From assembly GCA_016870515.1 (NCBI GenBank), contig VGBL01000002.1, positions 1-64,000 of the forward strand: 64,000 nucleotides of DNA, given 5' to 3'. Below the pieces are notes generated by a model that saw only the letters and a program-made list of their open reading frames with translations, had not been told where the DNA came from and ran no database searches. Below, one piece after another: positions 7,637 to 16,901 of this stretch (position 1 is its first letter; each line of letters begins with the position of its first letter). The position numbers and the translations under genes were made by a program. The DNA comes from Actinomycetota bacterium. Its GTDB lineage: Bacteria > Actinomycetota > Actinomycetes > S36-B12.

Positions 7637-9409
7637 ATGAGGCACTCGAGAGGCTGGCGCCGACACGGCGCTCGGGTCATGCCGGTCGCGTGGATCAGCG
7701 TGCTCGCCCTCGCCATGGTCGCGCCGACGCTGCGGCCTGGGTTCACGCTGAGCTACGACATGGTCTTCACCCCGCGGCAGGACCTGCTACCCGCGACGTT
7801 GGGGATCGGCGGGTCGCTGCCGCGCGCCGTACCGCAGGACGCCGTGGTCGCCCTCGCCGAGGCGGTCATTCCGGGGGAGTGGCTGCAGAAGGCGATCCTG
7901 CTCGCCGTCCCGCTGCTGGCCGGACTGGGGATGCTCCGGCTGCTGCGGCACTGCTGCCTCAGCAGTCGGTTGATCGCCGCCACCATCGTCGTGTGGAATC
8001 CCTACGTTGCCGAGCGCCTAGTCATCGGCCACTGGGGCCTGGTCCTTGCCTACGCCCTCACTCCATGGGCGCTGGCCACCGCCCTCGACATGCGGCGCGG
8101 CCGTGCCTGCGCTGGTATCGCACTGATCCTCATCGTGGCTGCCGCGAGCCTCACCCCGAGCGGAAGTGTCCTTGCCGTCGCACTCACGCTTCCGCTGGTG
8201 CTGGCCCCCCGAAGCCAGGCATCGCTGCGTGCCCGCGCGCTCACCGCCGCGGGACTGCTGCTGTGCTGGCTTCCCTGGCTCGTCCCCGCACTGGCGAACC
8301 CCGCGCTCGGGCAGGTGGATGCGCAGGGAGCCACGGTGTTCGCGGTCCGAGACGAGGGCCCGGGCGTGCTGCCGACGATTCTGGGCCTCGGCGGGATCTG
8401 GAACGCCGACGTGACGCTGCCCTCGCGGTCGTGGCCGACTGCTCCCGTCCTCGCGGTCGTCCTCATCGTGCTCTGCATTGCAGGCCTACCCGCAATGACG
8501 CGCACGCTAGGACGGGCTGTGGTGGGTTGGTGGGCCGCCGTCGCGCTTGCGGGGCTTGTCGCGGCCGCGGCATCCGCGCTACTGCCCGGGGCATGGGCCG
8601 CACTCCTGCAGTCGATCCCGGGGGCGGGGATCTTGCGCGATGCGCACAAGTGGCTCGGCCCGCTCGCCCTCCTGGTGGGAGCAAGCGCGGGTGTGTTCAT
8701 CGGTGGTCTGCTCGCGCACATCGGCGACACTGCAGTGCGCCGGGCCCTTCTCGTTCTCGTGGCATTGGTGCCCGTGGCAGCGCTGCCCGATCTTGCCTGG
8801 GGTGCCGCGGGTCGGCTCCAGGCAGTCGACTACCCCGGCGCATGGGGAGAAGTGCGCGAGGTGATCGCTGCTGATCCCCGACCCGGTGACGTCGTGGTGC
8901 TTCCGTGGTCGGCGTTCCGGCGCTTTGCGTGGAATGCCGATAGGACCGTGCTGGACCCCGCGCCTCGCTGGTTGACGCGCACGACCGTCGTCGCCGACGG
9001 TCTGTCGGTGAGCACCCGCTCGGGCATGGTCACCATTGCGGGGGAGGATCCCCGGGCTCGCGAGATTGGGCGTGCCCTCGCTGACGGCCAGCCGTTGAGC
9101 CGAGTTATGGGCGAATTGGGCATCGGCTGGGCGCTGGTCGAGCTCGGCCAGCCCCCGGGGCTGGCCCCTGGCGCCCTGTCCGGGCTCGTGCAGGTACGTG
9201 CGGGGCCCGACCTGGCCCTGTTCGCCCTTGAAGGGCCCGTGCGCCAACCCGAGGCCCCGGCTTACGCCCGGTGGGTGATTGCCGTCGACGTGATCGTGGG
9301 CCTAGTCCTATCGGCGCTCGCCGGGGCCGCGGGTATCGGGGGGTTTCGCACCGCACGCGCTCGCCGCCGCGAAGATGAGCGCACACCGGGTGAACCTTTG
9401 GTACGGTAA
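7637..9409 (+). CDS. Large polytopic membrane protein of the envelope block (Rv0226c-like, function unknown)
   Basis: 590 residues with about a dozen membrane helices, then a soluble stretch (about residues 405-535) and a final helix before a charged tail. The N-terminal region (PTLRPGFTLSYDMVFTPRQD) places acidic residues in the first external loop, reminiscent of GT-C glycosyltransferases. By neighbourhood (DUF2613, GT4, methyltransferase, AftD, acyltransferase, DUF3068) it matches in position the M. tuberculosis membrane protein Rv0226c, from memory. I infer a role in synthesis or transfer of an arabinan-type or related envelope glycan; no enzymatic activity is demonstrable from sequence. 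No convincing ribosome site or 6-nt-spaced -10 precedes the ATG, so the start could be the later ATG at 7679. Confidence 0.7.
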   Translation: MRHSRGWRRHGARVMPVAWISVLALAMVAPTLRPGFTLSYDMVFTPRQDLLPATLGIGGSLPRAVPQDAVVALAEAVIPGEWLQKAILLAVPLLAGLGMLRLLRHCCLSSRLIAATIVVWNPYVAERLVIGHWGLVLAYALTPWALATALDMRRGRACAGIALILIVAAASLTPSGSVLAVALTLPLVLAPRSQASLRARALTAAGLLLCWLPWLVPALANPALGQVDAQGATVFAVRDEGPGVLPTILGLGGIWNADVTLPSRSWPTAPVLAVVLIVLCIAGLPAMTRTLGRAVVGWWAAVALAGLVAAAASALLPGAWAALLQSIPGAGILRDAHKWLGPLALLVGASAGVFIGGLLAHIGDTAVRRALLVLVALVPVAALPDLAWGAAGRLQAVDYPGAWGEVREVIAADPRPGDVVVLPWSAFRRFAWNADRTVLDPAPRWLTRTTVVADGLSVSTRSGMVTIAGEDPRAREIGRALADGQPLSRVMGELGIGWALVELGQPPGLAPGALSGLVQVRAGPDLALFALEGPVRQPEAPAYARWVIAVDVIVGLVLSALAGAAGIGGFRTARARRREDERTPGEPLVR

Positions 9410-9429
9410 GGCCCGACGTTGGAGGGGTC

Positions 9430-9573
9430 ATAAGCGCAATCATCGGCATCATCATCGCGGCGGCCGTCGGCGCTGTCATTGCCGGCGGTGCGTCGTTCGG
9501 CATCATCTCCTCGCAGACCGCCGTCCCGCCCACCGTCGACGCGCCCTACGTCGTCTACGGCAGCAAAAATTAG
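9430..9573 (+). CDS. DUF2613-like membrane microprotein with a non-canonical start
   Basis: A reading frame ending at TAG 9571-9573 encodes about 47 residues: a glycine/alanine/isoleucine-rich membrane helix, then a short outside tail ending VVYGSKN. This matches actinobacterial DUF2613 proteins, which have one helix and end in Tyr-Gly-Ser/Asn-Arg/Lys; M. tuberculosis has one (Rv0236A) beside aftD. The frame has no ATG, GTG or TTG between the upstream stop at 9391 and the helix. The best candidate is ATA at 9430, 4 nt after GGAGG (9421-9425), giving (M)SAIIGIII. Either a rare ATA/ATC start is used or the base is a sequencing error for ATG. The stop overlaps the stop of the convergent glycosyltransferase gene. 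Confidence 0.6.
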   Translation: MSAIIGIIIAAAVGAVIAGGASFGIISSQTAVPPTVDAPYVVYGSKN

Positions 9574-10676
9574 CCGCTCGCGATATGCGCTCGAAGGACG
9601 TTCTCGAAGGCATCGGCTGCTCGGTCCCATGTGAACTGCTCGGCATAGGTCCGCGCGGCGTCGCCGTACTGCTGCCGTAGGGCGTCATCGTCAAGCAGCA
9701 GCTCGATCGAGCGCGTGAAGGCGGCCTCACCGCCGTCGACGAGGATGCCGGTCTGGTGGTCGACAATAGATTCCGTGACCCCGCCCGCTGCTCGGTAGGC
9801 AACCGTAGGCACGCCGGCCATTGCAGCCTCGATGACCACGATTCCCCAACCCTCCTTGAGCGAGGGCAGCGCCATGACCCACGCGCGCGCAAGCTGACGC
9901 GCCTTCTCCATCTCCGAGATGTGCCCGGTGAAGTCGACGATGTCGGCGACACCGGTCTCCTCGGCCGCCGCGTGCAGCCGATCAGCCCACCAGCCGTCAC
10001 CGATGACGGCGACGGTCAGGCCGGGGAACCTTGCGCGAAGCTGGGCCGCGGAGCGCAAGACGTGCTCGAAGCGCTTGTGCGGGACGAGTCTGCCCATGAC
10101 CGCTATGCGCGGCTTCGGGTCACGATCGAGAGGGTCGTAGCCGATCGATGGGTCGACCCCGGGGTGCACCACGGTGATCCTTGCGGGGTCTACTCCGAGT
10201 TGCGCCAGTTCGCCGGCGGAGGCGTGGGAGCACGCAACGTAGCGATGTCGTCGGTACACCCACGGGGCGAGCGTCGACTCGATCCACCAGCCGATGCGAG
10301 CGCGAATGGGGTCGTAGACGACGGGCCACTGCTCACGGTGCACGTGATGACACAGAACGACCGATGGGGTCGATACCGCCCACGGCGAGAAAAAGGGAAT
10401 GCCGTTTTGGGTGTCGACGATGACATCGAGCGGCCCGAGTGCTCCGGAGCGCAGAAGCCGTCGTGCCTTTTGGTAGACGGTCAACTTCGACCCTCGCCGC
10501 ACGATCCGAACCCCGTCGAGCACCTCGAGTCGGCCACCGTGTGGGTGCTCGGCGCACACCTGCGTGACCTCGTGCCCGCGGGCCACCAGGCGCCGGGCGA
10601 TCTCATGGACGTAGACCTCGGACCCACCGCCCTCCTGGTTGGCGGTATCCCGCCAGTTCAGGAAGGCTATGCGCAC
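9570..10676 (-). CDS. GT4-family glycosyltransferase of the envelope block
   Basis: 368 residues from the GTG at 10676, beginning MRIAFLNWRDTANQEGGGSEVYVHEI, the GGSE-type N-terminal pattern of retaining GT-B enzymes. The C-terminal domain has AVMGRLVPHKRFEHVL and the donor-binding E-x7-E pattern in LKEGWGIVVIEAAMAG. It should transfer a sugar from a nucleotide donor on the cytoplasmic face. The equivalent M. tuberculosis gene near aftD is Rv0225 (memory). A longer frame to 10829 exists, but the extra 51 residues are low-complexity and Arg-rich. TACCGT lies exactly 6 nt before the GTG, so 10676 is preferred. It is divergent from the methyltransferase gene. Confidence 0.87.
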   Translation of the reverse strand: MRIAFLNWRDTANQEGGGSEVYVHEIARRLVARGHEVTQVCAEHPHGGRLEVLDGVRIVRRGSKLTVYQKARRLLRSGALGPLDVIVDTQNGIPFFSPWAVSTPSVVLCHHVHREQWPVVYDPIRARIGWWIESTLAPWVYRRHRYVACSHASAGELAQLGVDPARITVVHPGVDPSIGYDPLDRDPKPRIAVMGRLVPHKRFEHVLRSAAQLRARFPGLTVAVIGDGWWADRLHAAAEETGVADIVDFTGHISEMEKARQLARAWVMALPSLKEGWGIVVIEAAMAGVPTVAYRAAGGVTESIVDHQTGILVDGGEAAFTRSIELLLDDDALRQQYGDAARTYAEQFTWDRAADAFENVLRAHIASG

Positions 10677-10682
10677 TCCCAC

Positions 10683-10688
10683 ACGGTA
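10683..10688 (-). promoter_or_regulatory. -10 element of a leaderless mRNA for the GT4 glycosyltransferase
   Basis: Minus-strand TACCGT, 6 nt before the GTG at 10676. It decides the start codon against a 51-codon N-terminal extension. Confidence 0.55.
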
Positions 10689-10740
10689 ATGCCGGACCGC
10701 TCGGGATCCGCGTGGCAGGGAACGACCCCCCGCCCTGAGG

Positions 10741-10746
10741 TACCGT
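10741..10746 (+). promoter_or_regulatory. -10 element of a leaderless mRNA for the methyltransferase-aftD unit
   Basis: TACCGT followed by 6 nt and the GTG at 10753. The same hexamer and spacing occur on the opposite strand for the divergent glycosyltransferase, suggesting matched expression of the pair. Confidence 0.55.
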
Positions 10747-10752
10747 CCTTCG

Positions 10753-11532
10753 GTGTCCTCGACCGGCCAGTCAGCCGTGACGCCCCGTGCCTTCCGGGCG
10801 ACCTGGGGCCGATCCGTGCACCTGTTCAAGTCGTTCCTGGCTGAGCAGTCCGATCCCGACCGGTTCTACGGCGACCTGGCCGCCGACTCGGCCGCCCAGG
10901 TCGATGACTGGCATCCGCTGCGGGGCGCCCTCCTCCTCGACGTCGGAGGGGGTCCGGGGTTCTTCGCCGACGCCTTCGAACGCCGTGGCGCCACCTACGT
11001 CGCCCTCGATGCCGACGCCGGGGAGATGCGACTGCACGGACGCGAGCCAGGTCCGCGCACGGTGCTCGGAAGCGGTACGGCGCTGCCCTTCCCGGACGAC
11101 TGCTTCGATGTCGTGTACTCCTCCAACGTCCTCGAACACGTGGCACAGCCGTGGGTGATGGCCGACGAGATGGTGCGGGTAGCCCGGCCGGGTGGCACCG
11201 TGATCTGCTCCTACACCCTGTGGTGGGGACCCTGGGGTGGACACGAGACCGCTCCCTGGCACTTGGCCGGAGGCGAGCTGGCAGCACGCCGCTACCACAA
11301 GCGGCACCACCGGCCTCCGAAGAATGTCTTCGGCGAGAGTCTGTTTCCGATCACCGCAGCGGCAGGCATCGAGTGGGCGCGAGAGTGCCGCTCGGCGGAA
11401 GTCATCGACATCGTCCCGCGCTATCTGCCCAGGGGCCTGGCGTGGACCGCGCGAGTCCCGGGCCTGCGCGAGATCGCCTGCTGGAACCTCATGATGGTGC
11501 TGCGCCGCAGGAGCGTCGATGGCCCTGATTGA
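10753..11532 (+). CDS. SAM-dependent methyltransferase (class I) of the envelope block
   Basis: 259 residues with a Rossmann methyltransferase core: motif I LLLDVGGGPGFFADAF (about 61-76), an acidic ribose-binding residue in ALDADAGE, and the post-I/II segment FDVVYSSNVLEHV. The acceptor is unknown. It resembles in context the M. tuberculosis methyltransferase Rv0224c, which neighbours the aftD cluster. Methylation of a polysaccharide or lipid intermediate is inferred from location only. The 3' end overlaps aftD by 14 nt, so the two are probably co-translated. Start GTG is fixed by a TACCGT 6 nt upstream. Confidence 0.85.
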   Translation: MSSTGQSAVTPRAFRATWGRSVHLFKSFLAEQSDPDRFYGDLAADSAAQVDDWHPLRGALLLDVGGGPGFFADAFERRGATYVALDADAGEMRLHGREPGPRTVLGSGTALPFPDDCFDVVYSSNVLEHVAQPWVMADEMVRVARPGGTVICSYTLWWGPWGGHETAPWHLAGGELAARRYHKRHHRPPKNVFGESLFPITAAAGIEWARECRSAEVIDIVPRYLPRGLAWTARVPGLREIACWNLMMVLRRRSVDGPD

Positions 11533-14500
11533 GGCCTCCCGGACAGGGCCATCGGCCGACATCGAGCGGCCGCCTCCCGATCCCCGGCTCGGACATCGGC
11601 TACGTCTGGCGGCCGTGTGTGTCGTGCTCTCAGCGCTGGCGTTTGTGCAGGACCCGGGGCGCGTGGCAGCCGACACGAAGCTCGACCTGGGCGTCGACCC
11701 CGCAGGCTTCCTGGCCCGTGCGCTTGATCTGTGGGAGCCCCTGGGCTTCTTCGGGCAATTGCAGAATCAGGCCTACGGCTATCTCTTCCCAGTCGGCCCC
11801 TTCTTCGTGGTGGGCGACCTTGCCGGGCTCCCGCCGTGGGTGACCCAGCGTCTGTGGTGGTCGTTCCTGCTCATTGCATCATTCCTCGGAGTTGTCCGAC
11901 TGGCACGGCACCTCGGAGTCAGCGCTCCGGCTGCGCGCATCGTGGCGGGCCTTGCCTACGCGCTGGCGCCGCGCATGATCACGGAGATCGGCGTGGTCTC
12001 CGTCGAGGTACTTCCCTATGCCATGGCCCCGTGGCTGCTCATCCCCCTTGCTGCAGCCGCCGACGGTCGGCTCGGCCCGCGCAGGGCCGCCGCACTCAGC
12101 GGCATCGCCGTGCTCTTCGCGAGTGGCGTCAACGCGGTTGCGACTCTGGCGATTCTCCCGCTCGGCGCTTGGTGGATCGTGGCGCGGTTTCGTGGTCGAG
12201 ATCGGGTCGCCATCGGAGCATGGTGGGCGGGTGCGGTAGTCCTCTCGAGCCTGTGGTGGGCCCTACCGCTCGCCGTGCTCGGTCGCTACTCTCCGCCGTT
12301 CCTCGACTGGATCGAGTCGTCGTCCGTCACGACTCTCGTCACGACTGCGGACACGGTGCTTCGCGGAACCTCCCAGTGGGTGGCGTACGTCGCGGACACG
12401 GGTGGACCGGCGTGGCCGGGTGGCTTCCAGTTGGTCACGATGCCCCTGCTGATCCTGGCCACGGGGTTGGTGGCAAGCCTCGGGCTTGTCGGCGTGGCCT
12501 TGCGGACGAACCCTCAACGCCTCTTCCTTGTGGGATCGCTGCTCATCGGCTTTGTTCTCGTATCCCTCGGGCACGTCGGCGATGTGAATGGCATCTTCGC
12601 CGAGTCCTTCAGGGTGCTCCTTGACGGCGCCTTGGCACCCCTTCGCAACACGCACAAGTTCGACCCCCTGCTGAGGCTGCCTTTGGCCCTCGGTTTGGGG
12701 TTCCTGGCTCAATGGCTCGTCGCGGGTGAGCGCAGCAGAGGCGACCTTTGGCGTCGTTCATGCATCGCGGTCCTGACCGCGTTCGTCTTTGTTGGCGCGT
12801 GGCCGATGATGACCGGCGCACTGACGCGCGACCGATCATTTGAGAGGATCCCGGCGTACTGGGAGCAGGTTGCGGACTGGCTGGCAACGGCCGACCCGGC
12901 GGGGCGCGCACTCATCGTTCCCGGCTCATCCTTTGCCATCTTCTCGTGGGGTCGCACCCAAGACGAGCCACTGCAACCCCTAGCTACCACCCCCTGGGCT
13001 GTGCGCGACGCGGTCCCGCTGTCGAGCGCTGGAAACATCCGGTGGCTCGACGCCGTCCAAGAGCGCCTTGACAGTGGCCGAGGAACTCCGGGCCTCGCGG
13101 ACGCACTGACCAGGGCCGGAGTTCGCTACATAGTCTTGCGCAACGACATCGACGCCAGGCGGAGCGAGGCTCCGCGCACCGCACTCGTGCGTCAGTCGCT
13201 GTTCCGATCGGGAGGCTTCACGCCTGTGGCGGGGTTCGGGCCAACTCTAAATCCCTATCGCACTCAGACGACCGTGGTTGACAACGGCCTTCAGGACACC
13301 ACCGCCGCGGTGGAGATATGGCGAGTCGACAGCCCCTACGCCGCTGCTGACTCGCGCGTTTGGATCCGTAACGCCGATCGGGTGCTGGTGGCGAGTGGGT
13401 CGTCGGAGTCAGTCATCGATCTTGCCGATGCCGGAGTGCTCGGAAGCCGACCCGTCGTCATTGCGGGAGACGATGCGCCCCTGGCCGCTGAGGCCACGAT
13501 CGCGGTGGACGCGGGCGTCACCGACGGATACCTGCGGACCGAGGTAGGCGTCGGACGGTCCCGTGACAACCGGTCGGAGGCCCTGACGGCCGAGCAGGCC
13601 TTCCGACAGGAGCGCCTCGTCCACGACTTCTATCCGCTCGATCCCGCCCAACGCCAGGCCGTCGTCGAATTCAGCGGTGGTGTCGCGACCGCATCGTCGA
13701 GCGGAAGCGATCCCACGGCGCTTCGCGCGAGATATCCGGCCGCCTCGCCGTGGTCGGCAACCGACGGCGACCTGCTCACCGCGTGGGTCTCCGGCGATCT
13801 GGAGCCCGGCGTAGGGCAGTGGTGGCAGGTCGAGACGGACCAAGAGTTCACGGCTGACCGAATCGGAGTCCGGTTCGTGGTCGGGGGCGTCGCGGGTACG
13901 CCGCCCACCGAGGTGACCGTCACGACTGACGCCGGACAGCTGACCGTTCCGGTGCAGCCCACCGACCGACGTCAGTTACTCGCGCTGCCGCAGGGGCCGA
14001 CAAGGCACGTGCGTTTGACGCTGGAAGGTGTCGAAGGTGGCGGGCAGGGTGAGGCATTCGGTATCCGTGAGGTCGATCTACCCGTCGACATCAAGAGAAT
14101 CATCCGCACGACAGGGTCGGCTCAAGGTGGTCCCATCGTGCTCACCGCCCGCCGCGGCGAGTCATCCTCCTGTGTGGGCGTTAAGGGGCAACTCGTGTGC
14201 TCAGGCGTCCTCGGCAGGGCCGGCGAGGAGCGCGCGGGGATCTCGCGCGTGTTCAGCGTGGCGGAGTCGGGTACCTATCGCGTGCGTGTTGCCGTCCGGC
14301 CCCGTCCGGGAGTCGGTCTGGACGCGGTCCTCGAACCCATCTTCGAAGGTTCCCCTCGGGCGACTGCCTCCAGCGTGGCCAGCAGCGACCCGGCCTCTCG
14401 CCCCCAGGCGGCGATTGATGGCGTCGAGTCCACGGCGTGGATCGCATCACCCCTGGACGAGCGACCCGAACTCCTCATCAGGTGGAATGAGCCCCGTCAG

Positions 14501-15688
14501 GTGCGTGGGGTCCTCATTGCGGTGAGCCCGGACCTGCCGGCATCACGACCGTTGACCGTCACGGCGTTTGCGGGTGGACTTCAGACCACAAGCGTCGTCA
14601 CGGGCTCAGGGGTCCTGACGGTGCCCGCCGTGACCACAGACCGAATCCGACTCCGGTTCGACAATACATCGGCGATCCGCAGCCTGAATCCAGTCACAGG
14701 AGTCTTCACAGCCCTGCCGGTGGGTGTGAACGAGGTGCGGGTCTTCGGCGTTCAGGACATCCTGCCCGGCCCGCGCCTGTTCGACAATGTGGCCTTGCCG
14801 TGTGGATTCGGTCCCGAAGTAGTCGTCGACGGTGCACCAGCGCTGGAGACGTCAGTGAGTGCCACAGTCGCGCGCGTCTTGATCGATGACCGCCTGTCCG
14901 CCGTCCCATGTGGAGGGAGGCTGGTGTCACTCGACGCGGGGGAGCACACGATCGAGGTGGCGTCGACGGAGGAGTTCGCGATCGAATCCATCGCGCTGGA
15001 GCCGCTGGGGACCCAGGCGCCCTGGTCGCCACCCTTCTCGCCGAATGTCCAGCAATGGGATGCGGCGTCACGAACCGTGGTGATCCCGCAAGCTCCCGGA
15101 CCGCGCATACTCGAAACAAGTGAGAACGCCAACGACGGCTGGGTGGCCACGATCGACGGGCAGCAGCTGCGGCCCGTGCGCGTGGACGGATGGCGCCAGG
15201 GATGGATCGTGCCGGCCGGGGTCGGCGGATCGGCGGCGCTGACCTTCGAGCCGGCGGGCACCTACCGACTCGGGCTGGGCGTTGGCCTACTGGCGGTGCT
15301 GGGTCTTGTGGTTATGGCGGCGGTAGGAAGTCGCCCGGGCCGTGCCCTGGCCGCTCCGGGGTTCGGGATGCGCGGCCAATGGCTGCTCGCCGGGGCGGGC
15401 GTACTCACGGCGCTGCTGGTCGGGGGAGGCCCGGGGGTGAGTGTCGGACTCATGGCCCTGGCAATCGCCTATGCGGTCGGGAGGCCGGGTGTGGTCGCGG
15501 TCTGCGGGGGTGCCACGGCCCTGGGAGCCACGTGCATTCGGCTTGTGGGACCGGACAGCCTGCCGGAGCTCGCGATGCCGCTGACCGCGCTTCTGGCGAT
15601 CGCCGCCATCACGTCGGCAGCGACTCCCGAACGCCGGCGTCACGCCGAGGCTGGCGATGCGCCCAATTCTGAAGCGGTCTTTCGATAG
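11519..15688 (+). CDS. aftD: AftD-like alpha-(1->3)-arabinofuranosyltransferase (DUF3367)
   Basis: 1389 residues, the usual AftD size. The N-terminal half is a GT-C membrane transferase with the family motif DTKLDLGVDP in the first external loop, then FGQLQNQAYGYLFPVGPFF and VTQRLWWS, all characteristic of AftD. A long extracytoplasmic part (about residues 440-1240) contains discoidin/F5-8C-like stretches that probably bind carbohydrate (for example ASSVASSDPASRPQAAIDG). Several helices close the protein. AftD adds arabinofuranose from decaprenyl-phosphoryl arabinose to arabinan of the cell wall. The ATG at 11519 has GGAG upstream and overlaps the methyltransferase. The last 80 nt overlap the convergent acyltransferase gene. 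Substrate in a non-mycolate organism is uncertain. Confidence 0.88.
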   Translation: MALIEASRTGPSADIERPPPDPRLGHRLRLAAVCVVLSALAFVQDPGRVAADTKLDLGVDPAGFLARALDLWEPLGFFGQLQNQAYGYLFPVGPFFVVGDLAGLPPWVTQRLWWSFLLIASFLGVVRLARHLGVSAPAARIVAGLAYALAPRMITEIGVVSVEVLPYAMAPWLLIPLAAAADGRLGPRRAAALSGIAVLFASGVNAVATLAILPLGAWWIVARFRGRDRVAIGAWWAGAVVLSSLWWALPLAVLGRYSPPFLDWIESSSVTTLVTTADTVLRGTSQWVAYVADTGGPAWPGGFQLVTMPLLILATGLVASLGLVGVALRTNPQRLFLVGSLLIGFVLVSLGHVGDVNGIFAESFRVLLDGALAPLRNTHKFDPLLRLPLALGLGFLAQWLVAGERSRGDLWRRSCIAVLTAFVFVGAWPMMTGALTRDRSFERIPAYWEQVADWLATADPAGRALIVPGSSFAIFSWGRTQDEPLQPLATTPWAVRDAVPLSSAGNIRWLDAVQERLDSGRGTPGLADALTRAGVRYIVLRNDIDARRSEAPRTALVRQSLFRSGGFTPVAGFGPTLNPYRTQTTVVDNGLQDTTAAVEIWRVDSPYAAADSRVWIRNADRVLVASGSSESVIDLADAGVLGSRPVVIAGDDAPLAAEATIAVDAGVTDGYLRTEVGVGRSRDNRSEALTAEQAFRQERLVHDFYPLDPAQRQAVVEFSGGVATASSSGSDPTALRARYPAASPWSATDGDLLTAWVSGDLEPGVGQWWQVETDQEFTADRIGVRFVVGGVAGTPPTEVTVTTDAGQLTVPVQPTDRRQLLALPQGPTRHVRLTLEGVEGGGQGEAFGIREVDLPVDIKRIIRTTGSAQGGPIVLTARRGESSSCVGVKGQLVCSGVLGRAGEERAGISRVFSVAESGTYRVRVAVRPRPGVGLDAVLEPIFEGSPRATASSVASSDPASRPQAAIDGVESTAWIASPLDERPELLIRWNEPRQVRGVLIAVSPDLPASRPLTVTAFAGGLQTTSVVTGSGVLTVPAVTTDRIRLRFDNTSAIRSLNPVTGVFTALPVGVNEVRVFGVQDILPGPRLFDNVALPCGFGPEVVVDGAPALETSVSATVARVLIDDRLSAVPCGGRLVSLDAGEHTIEVASTEEFAIESIALEPLGTQAPWSPPFSPNVQQWDAASRTVVIPQAPGPRILETSENANDGWVATIDGQQLRPVRVDGWRQGWIVPAGVGGSAALTFEPAGTYRLGLGVGLLAVLGLVVMAAVGSRPGRALAAPGFGMRGQWLLAGAGVLTALLVGGGPGVSVGLMALAIAYAVGRPGVVAVCGGATALGATCIRLVGPDSLPELAMPLTALLAIAAITSAATPERRRHAEAGDAPNSEAVFR

Positions 15689-16802
15689 CGAACCAGGAGG
15701 CGCTCGCGAAGGCGATAGTAATCGCGACGACGAGCGGGAAGATGATCCAGAACCCGCCGCCGAAGATCGGAAAGCCAAGGCCGTTTTGCACGAAACGCAG
15801 GAGCACTAGGTGCCAGAGGAAGACACCGTAGGAGATGGTCCCGAGGTAGACGACTAGTGGACTTCGCAGAGTCTTCGCCCAGGTGGAACCGCCACCCCAG
15901 CGACCGAGGAAGCCGGGCAACAAGAGGAACACGGCGATTTGTCCATATAGCACATGCTTGATAACCAGGCTGTTGGGCTGCGCGGGGTCGAAGGTGAGCG
16001 GACCGGCGAGCGGGGTGGCTGCGATCACGAAGAGACCGGCAGCGATGAGCAGGCACCAGGGTGTCGACTCGGCGATCTGCCTGATGCGCCACATCCAGGC
16101 AGGCGCACCGGCCATGGTGAGACGAGCCTGTATGACAGCACAGCCCATGCCCAGCGCAAACCAATCGATGAAGCCCGGAAGCCAGTAGCCGGGCATGGTC
16201 GATGTGCCGATGGCTCCCGATACGCGCAGAACGATGAAGAGCCAACCGGCGAGCACGCAAACCGCGAGAACGATCAACTGCCATCGCGCGCTGGCGGTAG
16301 CATTCCCACGGTGGCGGCAGCCGGCGAGCCAGGCGAGTAGGGGGAGGGCCGCGTAGAACGCGACCTCGGTGGCCAGACTCCAGGTTTGGGTCAGCCCCTC
16401 GATGGTGAAGCCCGGGATGTAGATGTGCAGAAGCCCAAGGTGCACCGGCCACGCTTGCCAGCGCACCGGCTGGATCTCCGGCAGGAGCAGAAGGACGAAC
16501 GCCACCATGACCCAGTACGCCGGCAGGATACGAACAGCACGGCGAAGGGCGTAGGTCCCCAGGGCCGGACCCCGGGTGTCAGCCATGGCTGACAGGGCCC
16601 AGGGGCGATAGAGCAGAAACCCCGAGAGTAGGAAGAACAGGGTCACACCGAGGTCCATGCGTCCGAGGAGGGGCCCGATCACGGGCGTGAGGATCTCCCC
16701 GGTATTGAAGGCGACATGGGTCGTGAGCACCATGAAGACGGCGATGGCCCGATAGCCGTTGAGGAGGAGGAAGTCCTCGGTCGAAGACGATCGAGCGGCC
16801 AT
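15609..16802 (-). CDS. Acyltransferase 3 family integral membrane protein
   Basis: 397 residues, about 10 membrane helices. It starts with the family pattern LLNGYRAIAVFMVLTTHVAF, containing the conserved R-A and the likely catalytic His, followed by FFLLSGFLLYRPW. OafA/YrhL-type enzymes O-acylate surface sugars using acyl-CoA. It corresponds in context to M. tuberculosis Rv0228. The ATG at 16802 has a good ribosome site (AGGGAG, 4 nt spacer), preceded by TAGCCT on the minus strand, giving a very short leader. The C-terminal about 26 codons are antisense to the end of aftD, an unusually long tail-to-tail overlap. Confidence 0.86.
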   Translation of the reverse strand: MAARSSSTEDFLLLNGYRAIAVFMVLTTHVAFNTGEILTPVIGPLLGRMDLGVTLFFLLSGFLLYRPWALSAMADTRGPALGTYALRRAVRILPAYWVMVAFVLLLLPEIQPVRWQAWPVHLGLLHIYIPGFTIEGLTQTWSLATEVAFYAALPLLAWLAGCRHRGNATASARWQLIVLAVCVLAGWLFIVLRVSGAIGTSTMPGYWLPGFIDWFALGMGCAVIQARLTMAGAPAWMWRIRQIAESTPWCLLIAAGLFVIAATPLAGPLTFDPAQPNSLVIKHVLYGQIAVFLLLPGFLGRWGGGSTWAKTLRSPLVVYLGTISYGVFLWHLVLLRFVQNGLGFPIFGGGFWIIFPLVVAITIAFASASWFAIERPLQNWAHRQPRRDAGVRESLPT

Positions 16803-16901
16803 GTCACTCCCTTCGAGGCTAAAGATCCAAGCGGTTGCCCCCAGTATCCGGTACGTTGGGGTGCTGGTTGCCCCGTCGGGGCAGTGGCCACGGAGGTCCC
16901 C

